Source: Micromonospora sp. C28SCA-DRY-2 (GTDB taxonomy: Bacteria; Actinomycetota; Actinomycetes; Mycobacteriales; Micromonosporaceae). From it: a DNA stretch of 64,000 bases. Below the pieces are notes generated by a model. That model saw only the letters and a list, made by a program, of their open reading frames with translations. It had not been told where the DNA came from and ran no database searches. The position numbers and the translations under genes are program-made. Location of the stretch: NCBI RefSeq assembly GCF_030519475.1, contig NZ_JAUMKD010000004.1:273501-337500 (forward strand), in the 5' to 3' direction. Below are positions 1 through 8,595 of this stretch, piece after piece. How positions within the stretch are numbered: the first letter of the stretch is position 1; each line of letters begins with the position of its first letter.

Positions 1-414
1 AGCACGATGACCCGGCTGCGCGGGCACTTCGCGATGACGCTGATCTGCGTCGGCCCGGCCGCCGCCGAGGTGGAGGCCGCGCTGGCCCCGCTCGCCGCCG
101 ACGGTCAACTGCTGGCGACCGTACGCGCGGTCACCCCGGACGGTGAGCTGGCCCCGGGCGGCGAGCCGTACGTGATGGCGGTGCACGGCGCCGACCGGCT
201 CGGCATCGTGGCCGCGATGACCCGGGTGCTCGCCGACGCGGGCGGCAACGTCACCGACCTGAGCACCCGCCTCACCGGGACGCTCTACGTGGTGGTCGCC
301 GAGGTGGACCTCCCGCCCGGCACCGCCGACGCGCTCGCCGGCCGGCTGGCCGAGACGGCAGCCGAGCTGGGCGTCGGGGTGAGCCTCCGGCCGGCCGACC
401 CGGATCTGCTGTGA
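1..414 (+). CDS. ACT-domain protein, GcvR-like (5' partial)
   Basis: This is the C-terminal part of a protein with tandem ACT domains. The frame is open to the first base of the window, so the true start lies upstream and the ATG at position 7 is probably internal. The segment HGADRLGIVAAMTRVLADAG followed by a Gly-Gly-Asn-Val-Thr-Asp turn is a typical ACT ligand-binding fold. Actinobacterial relatives are annotated as glycine-cleavage-repressor-like ACT proteins that sense amino acids, but no effector can be read from the sequence. Its stop overlaps the next GTG start (GTGA at 411-414), so it is translationally coupled to the deformylase gene. Confidence 0.8.
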   Translation, partial: STMTRLRGHFAMTLICVGPAAAEVEAALAPLAADGQLLATVRAVTPDGELAPGGEPYVMAVHGADRLGIVAAMTRVLADAGGNVTDLSTRLTGTLYVVVAEVDLPPGTADALAGRLAETAAELGVGVSLRPADPDLL

Positions 415-995
415 CCGGCGACGCGAACGCACCGGACGCCGACGGGTACGCCGGCCTCGGCGACTGGACCCCGGACACGCTGGCCGTGCCGGGGGAGGTG
501 CGTCGGGTGGTGGCCGCCCCGCACCCGGTGCTGAGCCGGCCCGGCGGCGAGGTGGACCCGACCTCGGCGGAGACCGTGCGGCTGGCCGCCGACCTGATCG
601 CCACCATGCGGGTGTCGCCGGGCTGTGTCGGCCTGGCCGCCCCGCAGGTCGGGGTGGGGGCGCAGGTCTTCGCGGTGGACGTCACCGGCCACCCGAAGGC
701 GGTCACCGTGCACGGCACCTTCGTGCTCTGCAACGCCCGGGTGGTCGAGGCGACCCGGTGGAAGCCGGGGCGCGAGGGCTGCATGTCGGTGCCCGACCTG
801 ACCGGTGACGTGAAGCGGGCCAGCCGGCTGGTGGTGGAGGGCGTGCTGCCCGGCAGCGGTGCGCCGGTGCGGCTGGTCACCGACGGGTTCGAGGCGCGGG
901 CCCTGCAACACGAGATCGACCACTGCGCCGGGCTGCTCTTCCTCGACCGGGTCGCCGGCGCGCACGCCGTCTACCAGCGCAAGGTCTATCTCTGA
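411..995 (+). CDS. def: peptide deformylase
   Basis: Removes the N-formyl group from nascent proteins in the cytoplasm, using a bound metal ion. All three family motifs are present in the 194 residues: GLAAPQ near residues 74-79 (Gln79), EGCMS with the metal-ligand Cys124, and HEIDH at 167-171 with the two metal His residues and catalytic Glu168. It has an N-terminal extension of about 30 residues before the core, common in actinobacterial deformylases. The GTG start overlaps the stop of the upstream ACT gene by 4 nt. About 160 bp separate it from the next gene. Confidence 0.95.
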   Translation: MTGDANAPDADGYAGLGDWTPDTLAVPGEVRRVVAAPHPVLSRPGGEVDPTSAETVRLAADLIATMRVSPGCVGLAAPQVGVGAQVFAVDVTGHPKAVTVHGTFVLCNARVVEATRWKPGREGCMSVPDLTGDVKRASRLVVEGVLPGSGAPVRLVTDGFEARALQHEIDHCAGLLFLDRVAGAHAVYQRKVYL

Positions 996-1158
996 CGGCG
1001 AGGGCCGGCGGCCGGCCGCAGGTGCGGTGCGAGGGGTCGCGGGCGGTCGCCGCGCGGGACCGCGACCGTCGTGAGTGGAGGGTTGATCCGGTGAGCAGTC
1101 GACACCCCGGCGCGTCGCGGCGGGCTGGGAGGCGGTCGCCGCTACGGTGGGGGGCATC

Positions 1159-1866
1159 ATGCGTCTGACGGTCGGCCCCCTGCCACCCGCCGTTTACTGG
1201 CGGCGTCGCGCCGTCGTACTCGGAGCGGGGCTTCTTTTCCTGATTGTCCTGCTCTACTCCTGCACCGGCTCGGATCCGGATCGGAAGACGACCGGCGGCG
1301 CGCAGCCGAGCGCCAGCGCCACGTCGTCCGCCGCCACGCCGGAACCCACCGGCTCGGTGCTCACCCCGCAGACCGGCGCACCGCCGTCGGGCGACGCGGG
1401 CTCCGCCGAACCGTCGGGGGAGCCGACCGTCACCAACGGTCCGGTCGCCGGTGCGCCGGTGGTCGACGACGGCACCTGCACCGACGTCGAGATCACCGTG
1501 ACCCCGGTGGCGCGGCCCGCGTCGGTGGTCCGCGGTGCGGTGGTGGACCTGCAACTGAAGATCAAGAACCGGTCCGAGCGGACCTGCAGCCGCGACGTCG
1601 GCGCCGACGCGCAGGAGTTGTTCATCAAGTCCGGGGCCGAGAAGATCTGGTCGTCCGACACCTGCGGCACCGGCAAGGGCCGCGACGTGCAGTCGTTCAC
1701 GCCCGGCTTCGAGCGGTCCTACCAGGTCGGCTGGAACGGCAAGTCGTCCAGCCGCTGCGCGAACGGGGTGGCCGCGGGCGAGGTCCCGCCGGCCGGGACG
1801 TACCAGGTCTTCGCCCGGGTCGGCAGCAAGCTCAGCGAGCCGGTCAAGCTCACCCTCACCGGCTGA
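1159..1866 (+). CDS. membrane-anchored protein with Ser/Pro-rich linker and four-Cys ectodomain
   Basis: Unrecognised family. The protein has a short cytoplasmic N-terminus, one hydrophobic segment at about residues 18-35 ending in a Cys, a 60-residue linker rich in Ser, Thr, Pro and Ala, and then an extracytoplasmic domain of about 130 residues with a beta-rich pattern and four Cys (in DGTCTD, RTCSRD, SDTCGTG and SRCANG) that could form two disulfides. A GTG four codons upstream (1147) lies inside a TACGGT -10-like hexamer (1143-1148), so I prefer the ATG at 1159. An exported, cell-surface-anchored role is inferred from topology only. It is probably monocistronic, facing disA tail to tail. 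Confidence 0.75.
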   Translation: MRLTVGPLPPAVYWRRRAVVLGAGLLFLIVLLYSCTGSDPDRKTTGGAQPSASATSSAATPEPTGSVLTPQTGAPPSGDAGSAEPSGEPTVTNGPVAGAPVVDDGTCTDVEITVTPVARPASVVRGAVVDLQLKIKNRSERTCSRDVGADAQELFIKSGAEKIWSSDTCGTGKGRDVQSFTPGFERSYQVGWNGKSSSRCANGVAAGEVPPAGTYQVFARVGSKLSEPVKLTLTG

Positions 1867-1912
1867 CCGCCCACGGGGCCGGCCGGGCCGGCGGTCAGCC
1901 CGTAGCGGCCGG

Positions 1913-3100
1913 TCAGACGTAGCGTTCCAGGATGGACGCCTCGGCGAGCCGGGACAGCCCCTCCCGTACGCCGCGGGCGCGGGCGTCGCCCACCCCCTCG
2001 ACGGCCTGGAGGTCCTCCACGGTCGCGCCGAGCAGCCGCTGGAGGCTGCCGAAGTGCAGCACCAGCCGGTCCACCACGGCGACCGGCAGCCGGGGCACCT
2101 TGGCCAGCAGCCGGAAGCCGCGCGGGCTCACCGCGGCGTCCAGCGCGTCCGAGGCGGCCGGGTAGCCGATCGCCTTGGCCACCGAGACCAGGTCGATCAG
2201 CTCGGTGGCACCGAGCAGGTCCAGCTCGACCAGCGCCTCGTCGAGGGTGCGCGACTTGCGGCCGGCCGGGAGGTAGTCGCGGATGACCAGGGTGCGGTCG
2301 GCGTCCACGCCGGCCATCAGCTCGTCGAGCTGGAGGGCCAGCAGCCGGCCGTCGGTGCCCAGCTCCACCACGTAGCCGGCGATCTCGTCGGCGATCCGGC
2401 GGACCATCTCCAGCCGCTGCACCACCGCCACCGCGTCGCGTACGGTGACCAGATCCTCGATCTCCAACGCGGAGAGGGTGCCGGAGACCTCGTCCAGCCG
2501 CAGCTTGTAGCGCTCCAGCGTGGCCAGCGCCTGGTTGGCCCGGGACAGGATCGCCGCCGAGTCGTCGAGCACGTGCCGCTGGCCGTTGACGTAGAGGCTG
2601 ATGATCCGCATCGACTGGCTTACCGAGATCACCGGATAGCCGGTCTGCCGGGCGACCCGCTCGGCGGTGCGGTGCCGGGTGCCGGACTCCTCGGTGGGGA
2701 TGGTCGGGTCGGGCATCAGGTGCACAGCGGCCCGGACGATCCGGGTGCCGTCGCTGGAGAGCACCACGGCCCCGTCCATCTTGCACAGCTCGCGGACCCG
2801 GGTGGCGGAGAACTCGACGTCCAGCGGGAACCCGCCGGTGCAGAGACCCTCGACGACCTTGTCGTAGCCGAGGACGATCAGCGCGCCCGTACGGCCGCGC
2901 AGGATCCGCTCCAGCCCGTCGCGCAGGGCGGTGCCGGGCGCCATGAGGGCCAGGTTGGCCCGGAGCGGATCGCCGGCGGAACTGCCGCCCCCGGTCACGT
3001 TGACGCTGATCGGACGGGCGGGCGAGCCCACGGCGCCGGTGCGGGCGTGGGGCGTCGCGCCGGCAGGCTTGGTGGTATCGCGGTCGATCGGCACGGGCAC
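1913..3100 (-). CDS. disA: DNA integrity scanning diadenylate cyclase DisA
   Basis: Makes c-di-AMP from two ATP while scanning DNA for branched damage intermediates. Length is 395 aa. The DAC domain carries the DGA motif (residues 109-111) and the GTRHRTAE motif (140-147), both needed for cyclase activity. The C-terminal domain ends in a helix-hairpin-helix pair (VEGVGDARARGVREGL region) that binds branched DNA. The first about 50 residues are low-complexity, and Met53 is a possible alternative start where conservation with other DisA proteins begins. It lies downstream of radA in the same direction (136 bp gap), the usual actinobacterial arrangement that links c-di-AMP signalling to recombination. 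Confidence 0.96.
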   Translation of the reverse strand: MPVPIDRDTTKPAGATPHARTGAVGSPARPISVNVTGGGSSAGDPLRANLALMAPGTALRDGLERILRGRTGALIVLGYDKVVEGLCTGGFPLDVEFSATRVRELCKMDGAVVLSSDGTRIVRAAVHLMPDPTIPTEESGTRHRTAERVARQTGYPVISVSQSMRIISLYVNGQRHVLDDSAAILSRANQALATLERYKLRLDEVSGTLSALEIEDLVTVRDAVAVVQRLEMVRRIADEIAGYVVELGTDGRLLALQLDELMAGVDADRTLVIRDYLPAGRKSRTLDEALVELDLLGATELIDLVSVAKAIGYPAASDALDAAVSPRGFRLLAKVPRLPVAVVDRLVLHFGSLQRLLGATVEDLQAVEGVGDARARGVREGLSRLAEASILERYV

Positions 3101-3236
3101 AGTCTACGGACTGCCCTGCGGTGGGTGCTGTCGTGGTTACTGTGATGTGTCGCGATGTCCGGTGCGGGTGGTGCGCACCGACCCTTGCGTGATGCCCGGT
3201 ATCGCCCCGGCTGCCCGCCCGGCGGCCCGCTGTCGG

Positions 3237-4688
3237 TCACTCCGCGGAGACGCGGGCCGCCGCCTGGAGCGCGGCCCGGACGTCGGTGACCTCCGTCACG
3301 AATAGCTGCTCCGAGGCGACGCCGGTGCTCTCCGGGCCGCAGCCGGGTGGCACCAGCGCGTAGCGGAAGCCCAGCCGGGCCGCCTCGGCCAGCCGGCGGG
3401 GCACCGCACCGACCCGCCGGACCTCGCCGGTCAGGCCGACCTCGCCGATCGCCACCAGGTGCGGGGCGATGGCCAGGTTGAGCCCGCCGGAGGCGACCGC
3501 GAGCGCGACGGCCAGGTCGGCGGCCGGCTCCACCACCCGGATGCCGCCCACCGTGGCGGCGAAGACCTCCCGGTCGTGCAGGGTCAGCCGCTCGGTACGC
3601 CGCTGGAGGACCGCCAGCACCATCGCCAGCCGGGCCGAATCCAGCCCGGAGACCGTCCGCCGGGGCGAGCCGGCGACCGTGGCGCCGATCAGCGCCTGCA
3701 CCTCGGTGACCAGGGCCCGCCGCCCCTCCATCGCCACCGTGACGCAGGTGCCCGGCACCGGCTCGGAGTAGCGGGTCAGGAAGAGCCCGGACGGGTCGGC
3801 CAGGCTGCTGATGCCACCCTCGTGCATCTCGAAGCAGCCCACCTCGTCGGCGGCGCCGAACCGGTTCTTGACGCCGCGCACCATCCGCAGCGAGGAGTGC
3901 TTGTCGCCCTCGAAGTGCAGCACCACGTCGACCAGGTGCTCCAGCACCCGGGGCCCGGCCACCTGGCCGTCCTTGGTGACGTGGCCGACCAGCACGGTGG
4001 CGATGCCGCGCTCCTTGGCGACCGCGACCAGGGCGGCGGTCACCGCCCGGACCTGGGTCACCCCGCCGGGCACGCCCTCGGTGCCGGTGGTCGAGATGGT
4101 CTGCACCGAGTCGAGCACCAGCAGGCCCGGCTTGACCGCGTCGAGGTGCCCGAGCACCGCGGCCAGGTCACTCTCGGCGGCCAGGTAGAGCTGGTCGTGC
4201 AGGGTGCCCATCCGCTCGGCCCGCAACCGCACCTGGCTGACCGACTCCTCACCGCTGACCACCAGCGAGGGGCTGCCCGCGCCGGCGGCCCACTGCTGGG
4301 CCACGTCGAGCAGCAGGGTGGACTTGCCGACCCCCGGCTCGCCGGCGAGCAGCACCACCGCGCCGGGGACCAGGCCACCGCCGAGCACCCGGTCGAGCTC
4401 GCCCACCCCGGTCGGCCGGGCCCGGGCGGGCGCGGCGCTGATGGTGGCGATCGGCCGGGCCGGCTCGGCCGGCATCCGGGAGCTGACCACCCGCCCGGAG
4501 ACGGTCGGGCCGGTCACCGTGCACTCGACCACCGAGCCCCACTCGCCGCACTCCGGGCACCGCCCGACCCATTTCGGGGGCTGGTGGCCGCAGGCGTCGC
4601 ACTCGTAGGCCGGGCGGGGCTCACGGGCGGCCGCGCGGCCGCGCCCGGCCGCCCCGGCGCGGGGTGAGGTCGATCGGGAGGTGGTCAC
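3237..4688 (-). CDS. radA: DNA repair protein RadA (Sms)
   Basis: RecA-like ATPase that helps branch migration of recombination intermediates. Four zinc-ligand Cys (30, 33, 44, 47) form the N-terminal C4 finger. Walker A is GEPGVGKS (from 116), and the RadA-specific KNRFG motif is at 274-278. The C-terminal 150 residues are the Lon-protease-like domain. Length 483 aa; family members are usually 450-480, and the extra residues are an Arg/Ala-rich N-terminal tail. The ATG start is 22 bp after the position where a terminator serving the neighbouring lipoprotein gene ends. It is probably transcribed with disA. Confidence 0.96.
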   Translation of the reverse strand: MTTSRSTSPRAGAAGRGRAAAREPRPAYECDACGHQPPKWVGRCPECGEWGSVVECTVTGPTVSGRVVSSRMPAEPARPIATISAAPARARPTGVGELDRVLGGGLVPGAVVLLAGEPGVGKSTLLLDVAQQWAAGAGSPSLVVSGEESVSQVRLRAERMGTLHDQLYLAAESDLAAVLGHLDAVKPGLLVLDSVQTISTTGTEGVPGGVTQVRAVTAALVAVAKERGIATVLVGHVTKDGQVAGPRVLEHLVDVVLHFEGDKHSSLRMVRGVKNRFGAADEVGCFEMHEGGISSLADPSGLFLTRYSEPVPGTCVTVAMEGRRALVTEVQALIGATVAGSPRRTVSGLDSARLAMVLAVLQRRTERLTLHDREVFAATVGGIRVVEPAADLAVALAVASGGLNLAIAPHLVAIGEVGLTGEVRRVGAVPRRLAEAARLGFRYALVPPGCGPESTGVASEQLFVTEVTDVRAALQAAARVSAE

Positions 4689-4720
4689 ACCGGGACGTTA
4701 GTCCCCGCGTACGACGAAAA

Positions 4721-4754
4721 CACCGCCGGCGTGGCGGTCACCACGCCGGCGGTG
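4721..4754 (-). terminator. intrinsic terminator of the lipoprotein gene
   Basis: Perfect 14-bp inverted repeat (4721-4734 with 4741-4754) and a 6-nt loop. On the minus strand the stem is followed by TTTT, so it fits a rho-independent terminator for the gene whose stop is at 4778. Confidence 0.85.
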
Positions 4755-4777
4755 TCACCGGATGCTCGTGCGGGCGG

Positions 4778-5524
4778 TCAGTGCCCGGCTTCGTGGCCCT
4801 CGTAGCCGCCCTCGCGCTCGATGATCGGCGACGGGCGGGCCGGCGGGGTGAGCGGCACCGCGACCGGCGCCGGGCCGGTGAGGCTGACGCCGTTGCCGAA
4901 GTCGAAGGTCACGAAGATGTTCTGCCCCGAGCGCACCGCCTCGTTCAGCCCGACGAGCTGGAGGATCTGGTTCGACTCGGCGTTGAGCTGCACGTAGCTC
5001 AGCGGCGGGATCTCGATCCGGGCCGGCTCACCGGCCGGGGCGGACGGGGTCGCCGACGGCGACTCGGACGGGGACTCCGACGGGCTGGCCGTGCCGGACG
5101 GGCTGGCCGTGCCCGTCGGGGTGGCCGACCCGGTCTCCGCGGGGGTGGCCGTCGGGGAGGCCGCCTCGGACGGGGTGGCGGACGGGCTGGCCGACGCGCC
5201 GTCGCCGGTGATCACCACCTCGCGGGCGTCCTGGCTGGTGACGGTGACCGTGACCGGGTTCCGCGAGTCGTTGTAGATCACGGCGTTGAGCAACGCGTTC
5301 GCGCCGGCCTGGTAGCCCTCCAGGCCGGGGAACTCGACCAGCAGGCCGCGCACCGCGAACTCGCCGTTACGGGCCGACAGGTTGACCCCCTGGACCGACG
5401 GCTCCTTGTTGGCGGTCTCGGAGACCTGGCCGGCGCCGCACCCGGACAGCAGCAGCCCGGTCGCCGCAGCCATCCCGGACAGCAGCAGGGCCGCCCGCCG
5501 GGAACCCCTGATCGAGCGCGTCAC
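4778..5524 (-). CDS. lipoprotein with Ser/Thr/Pro-rich insert
   Basis: Exported lipoprotein of about 248 aa, family not recognised. The GTG at 5524 is preferred because a strong GGAGGA ribosome site lies 5-6 nt upstream (about 5530-5537) and it gives a compact signal peptide: Arg-rich start, hydrophobic stretch, lipobox LLSGC. An upstream ATG would add 35 residues in front of that. After the lipobox come an extracytoplasmic beta domain, a roughly 55-residue stretch of repeated Ser-Pro-Thr-Ala, and a second conserved block with LNAESNQILQLVGLNEAV. It is single-gene, with its own terminator, and stands between radA and the UbiA gene. Function unknown. Confidence 0.8.
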   Translation of the reverse strand: MTRSIRGSRRAALLLSGMAAATGLLLSGCGAGQVSETANKEPSVQGVNLSARNGEFAVRGLLVEFPGLEGYQAGANALLNAVIYNDSRNPVTVTVTSQDAREVVITGDGASASPSATPSEAASPTATPAETGSATPTGTASPSGTASPSESPSESPSATPSAPAGEPARIEIPPLSYVQLNAESNQILQLVGLNEAVRSGQNIFVTFDFGNGVSLTGPAPVAVPLTPPARPSPIIEREGGYEGHEAGH

Positions 5525-5662
5525 GTCGGTCCTCCTCGTCACGATCCCACCCGGGCCTACCCGGGCGCACGGTGGCCATGCCCGCGCAGACCGCGCTCCA
5601 GGGTAGTTGGGGCTGATCGAGGGCCGCACGCCGACCCGGGGATGCCACCTGGCGGGGGTACC

Positions 5663-6502
5663 TCACACCACCCGCCCGCTGCTCACCAGCAGCACCACGT
5701 CGATCAGGGCCACCAGCATCACCGCCCGGAAGGCGGCCACCGGGCGGCCGCCGGCCCGGGCGGTGGCCCGCCCGCCGTACCAGCTCAGCGGCGGCACCAC
5801 GACGGCGGCCGCGACCGCGGCCAGGCCGACCCCCGACGGCGGGCCGGGCGGCCCGACCACCAGGGTGGCCGTCGCCGCGAGCAGCAGCCCGGCGGCGGCC
5901 ACCCGGCTGCCGGCCGGCCCGAGCCGGTGCGGCAGCCCGCGCACCCCGGTCCGGGCGTCGTCGGCGAAATCGGGCAGGACGTTGGCGAAGTGCGCGCCGG
6001 CGCCCAGACAGGCCGCGGCGGCGACCAGCCAGACCGGTGGCGCGGGCGCGCCGGGCAGCGCCAGCACCACGAAGGCGGGCAGCGACCCGAAGGAGACCGC
6101 GTACGGCAGCACCGAGACCGGGCTGGACTTCAGCGGCCAGTCGTAGAGCAGGGCGGAGACCAGGCCGGCGGTGGCGCAGAGCGCCGCCAGCGGGTTGGTG
6201 GCCAGGGCGAGCGTCGGGGTGGCGAGCGCGGCCGCCGTCGCGGCCAGGGCCACCGTGCGCCGGCCGACCGCGCCCGCGGCGACCGGCTTGTCGGTACGCC
6301 CCACCGTGGCGTCCCGGTCGGCGTCGAGCGCGTCGTTGGCCCAGCCGACGGCGAGCTGGCTGGCCAGCACCGTGAGCACCACGGCGACCACTCCGGACGG
6401 CCGGTGGCCCACTCCCGCGGCGAGCAGACCGGCCACTGTGGTGACCGCCGCGGCCGGTTCCGGATGGCTCGCCCTGACCAGCCCTAACACCGTCGACGAC
6501 AT
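5663..6502 (-). CDS. UbiA-family prenyltransferase
   Basis: Integral membrane prenyltransferase, 279 aa, with about eight hydrophobic helices. The Asp-rich diphosphate/Mg site NDALDADRDATVGRTDKP is the first UbiA motif, and a second Asp-rich loop (LPDFADDARTGVRG) follows in the middle of the protein. The ATG at 6502 begins immediately before the first helix. It diverges from a methyltransferase gene with only 46 bp between starts, and the same cluster has a flavoenzyme and a type III PKS. Its likely job (inference) is to attach an isoprenoid to a phenolic lipid, as in actinobacterial alkyl-methoxyhydroquinone pathways, rather than in menaquinone synthesis. Confidence 0.88.
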   Translation of the reverse strand: MSSTVLGLVRASHPEPAAAVTTVAGLLAAGVGHRPSGVVAVVLTVLASQLAVGWANDALDADRDATVGRTDKPVAAGAVGRRTVALAATAAALATPTLALATNPLAALCATAGLVSALLYDWPLKSSPVSVLPYAVSFGSLPAFVVLALPGAPAPPVWLVAAAACLGAGAHFANVLPDFADDARTGVRGLPHRLGPAGSRVAAAGLLLAATATLVVGPPGPPSGVGLAAVAAAVVVPPLSWYGGRATARAGGRPVAAFRAVMLVALIDVVLLVSSGRVV

Positions 6503-6521
6503 AACGGAAGTCTGGTCGTTA
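6502..6521. promoter_or_regulatory. short inverted repeat in the divergent UbiA/methyltransferase promoter
   Basis: TAACG at 6502-6506 and CGTTA at 6517-6521 form a small dyad in the 46-bp divergent intergenic region. It could be a shared operator for the PKS cluster, but the arms are only 5 bp and it may be chance. Confidence 0.3.
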
Positions 6522-6548
6522 CCGGTGAGTCGTGCCACGCTCGGAGCC

Positions 6549-7298
6549 ATGCGAGACGCGGGCCGGACCCTGCCGCGCAACGATCCGCGCCAGTACGACG
6601 ACCTGGCCGGCGAGTGGTGGCGGCCGGACGGCGCGTTCGCCATGCTGCACTGGCTGGCCGAGGCCCGGGCGGCGCTGGTGCCGCCGGCGTCCCGGCCCGG
6701 CGCGCTCCTGGTCGACCTGGGCTGCGGCGCCGGGCTGCTCGCCCCGCACCTGGCCGGCAAGGGCTACCGGCACGTCGGCGTGGACCTCACCCGGTCGGCC
6801 CTGGACCAGGCCGCCGAGCACGGCGTGACGGTGGTCCAGGGGGACGCCACGGCGGTGCCGCTCGCCGACGGCTGCGCGGACGTGGTGGCCGCCGGCGAGC
6901 TGCTGGAGCACGTGCCCGACTGGCGGCGCGCGGTGGCCGAGGCCTGCCGGCTGCTCCGGCCGGGCGGCCTGCTGGTGCTGGACACCCTCAACGACACCGC
7001 GCTGAGCCGGCTGCTCGCCGTCCGGATCGCCGAGCGGCTGCCCACCGTGCCGCGCGGGATCCACGATCCGCGGTTGTTCGTGGACGCCCGGGCGCTGGTG
7101 GCGGAGTGCGCCCGGCACGGCGTAGGGCTGCGGCTGCGCGGCGTCCGGCCGGCGATCGGCGGCCTGCTGGGTTGGCTGCTGCGGCGGATGCGTGAGGGCG
7201 ACCGTCCGGACGCGACGGACGCCGGTCCGTCGCCCCGGATCGTGCCGACCTGGTCGACGGCCGTGCTCTATCAGGGGCGTGGCACACGAAGCGGGTAG
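6549..7298 (+). CDS. UbiG-like SAM-dependent methyltransferase
   Basis: Class I methyltransferase of 249 aa. Motif I is VDLGCGAGLLAPHLA; the acidic post-motif loop is VGVDLTRSALDQA; motif IV region is ADVVAAGELLEHVPDW. The N-terminal AGEWWRPDGAF stretch is characteristic of UbiG/Coq3 O-methyltransferases. The chosen ATG follows a divergent promoter shared with the UbiA gene. With the flavoenzyme and type III PKS downstream (gaps 45 and 85 bp, same strand), it probably methylates a hydroxyl of a PKS-derived phenolic or hydroquinone ring; the substrate is inferred. Confidence 0.87.
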   Translation: MRDAGRTLPRNDPRQYDDLAGEWWRPDGAFAMLHWLAEARAALVPPASRPGALLVDLGCGAGLLAPHLAGKGYRHVGVDLTRSALDQAAEHGVTVVQGDATAVPLADGCADVVAAGELLEHVPDWRRAVAEACRLLRPGGLLVLDTLNDTALSRLLAVRIAERLPTVPRGIHDPRLFVDARALVAECARHGVGLRLRGVRPAIGGLLGWLLRRMREGDRPDATDAGPSPRIVPTWSTAVLYQGRGTRSG

Positions 7299-7343
7299 CC
7301 CGGGCCGCGCGGGGGTAAGGACTGGACCGAGGAGGGGGCGGGT

Positions 7344-8510
7344 ATGACGCTGCACGCGCTGGAGGCGGCGGGGCGGTTGGCGCCGCGGTTCGCCGCTCGG
7401 GCGGGGGAGCACGACCGGGACGGCTCGTTCCCGGTCGCCGACTTCCACGACCTGCGGGAGGCCGGGCTGCTCGGCCTGATGGTCCCCCGCGAGCTGGGCG
7501 GGCTGGGGGCCACCTTCGCCGAGTACGCCGCGGTCGCCACCGAGCTGGCCCGGGGCAACGGTGCCACCGCCCTGGTGTTCAACATGCACGCCTCGGTCAC
7601 CGGCGCGCTCGGCGCGGTCACCGAGGAGCTGGCCACGGCGCTCGGCGTGCCGGACGAGGCGCTGGCGGCCCGTGACCGGCTGCTCGCCGCCGCCGCCGAG
7701 GGTTCCTGGTACGCGGTGGCGATGAGCGAGCGGGGCGCCGGTGCCCGCCTCTCCCAGCTCGCCACGGTCTACGAGCCGGTCGACGGCGGCTACCGGATCA
7801 AGGGCAGCAAGACCTTCTGCTCCGGCGCGGGGCACGCCGACGGCTACCTGGTGGCCGCGCGCAGCGTCGCCGACCAGTCGGTGGTCTCCCAGTTCCTGGT
7901 GCCGGCCGGCGACGGCCTGACCGTCGAGCCGAGCTGGGACTCGCTCGGCATGCGCGCGACCGCCTCGCACGACCTGCACCTGGACGTCACCGTGCCGGCC
8001 GACCGGCTGCTCGGCGGGGTGGAGGGGCTGGCCCTGGTGGTCGCCCAGCTGATGCCGCACTGGCTGGTGGCCAGCTACGCCGCAGTCTACGTCGGGGTGG
8101 CCCGGGCGGCGGTCGACGCGGCCGCCGAGCACCTCAACGCGCGCAACCTGGCCGGCCTGCCCGCGGTCCGCGCCCGGCTCGGCCGGGCCGACGCGGCGGT
8201 GGCGGCGGCCCAACTGGTGGTCGAGGAGGCGGCCCGCCGGGTGGACGAGGCGCCGGGCGACGCGGAGACCAACCGCTGGGTGTGGCGGGCCAAGCTGCTG
8301 GCCGGCACGACCGCCGCCGACGTCGCGGCGTCCATGCTGGAGGCGGCCGGCACCTCGGCCACCCGGCGGGGCCACCCGCTGGAGCGGCTCTACCGGGACG
8401 CGCGCTGCGGGTCACTGCACCCGGCCACCTCCGACGTGTGCGCCGACTGGCTCGGTATCGCGGCGTTGGGCGGCGACCCGGACCGGGACGGCTCGGCGCC
8501 TCGTTGGTGA
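7344..8510 (+). CDS. acyl-CoA-dehydrogenase-fold flavoenzyme, probable aromatic hydroxylase
   Basis: 388-aa member of the acyl-CoA dehydrogenase superfamily, with N-terminal helical domain, central beta domain (AMSERGAGA, the flavin-binding stretch) and C-terminal helical domain. At the place of the usual catalytic Glu/YEG region it has RDARCGSLHPATSD, which is not the dehydrogenase signature and looks more like the flavin-dependent monooxygenases of this fold (DszC/HpaB-like). In a type III PKS cluster this suggests ring hydroxylation of an alkylresorcinol to a hydroquinone (inference). A GAGGAGGGGG site sits directly before the ATG. Confidence 0.82.
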   Translation: MTLHALEAAGRLAPRFAARAGEHDRDGSFPVADFHDLREAGLLGLMVPRELGGLGATFAEYAAVATELARGNGATALVFNMHASVTGALGAVTEELATALGVPDEALAARDRLLAAAAEGSWYAVAMSERGAGARLSQLATVYEPVDGGYRIKGSKTFCSGAGHADGYLVAARSVADQSVVSQFLVPAGDGLTVEPSWDSLGMRATASHDLHLDVTVPADRLLGGVEGLALVVAQLMPHWLVASYAAVYVGVARAAVDAAAEHLNARNLAGLPAVRARLGRADAAVAAAQLVVEEAARRVDEAPGDAETNRWVWRAKLLAGTTAADVAASMLEAAGTSATRRGHPLERLYRDARCGSLHPATSDVCADWLGIAALGGDPDRDGSAPRW

Positions 8511-8595
8511 ACACGAGGAGTTCACCGCGGCGGCGCGCACCCTGGACCGGGGGCGCCATGGTGGACGTGCAGGGGATCACGACGAGAGGTGGAGC

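Noticed and set aside
4664..6487. 607-codon open frame on the plus strand opposite the lipoprotein and UbiA genes
   Set aside because: Gly/Arg/His-rich low-complexity product, no ribosome site, and fully explained as the antisense of real genes with biased third positions in high-GC DNA. The same holds for 15280-17943 (-), 46654-49125 (-), 52584-54026 (+) and 61830-62945 (+).
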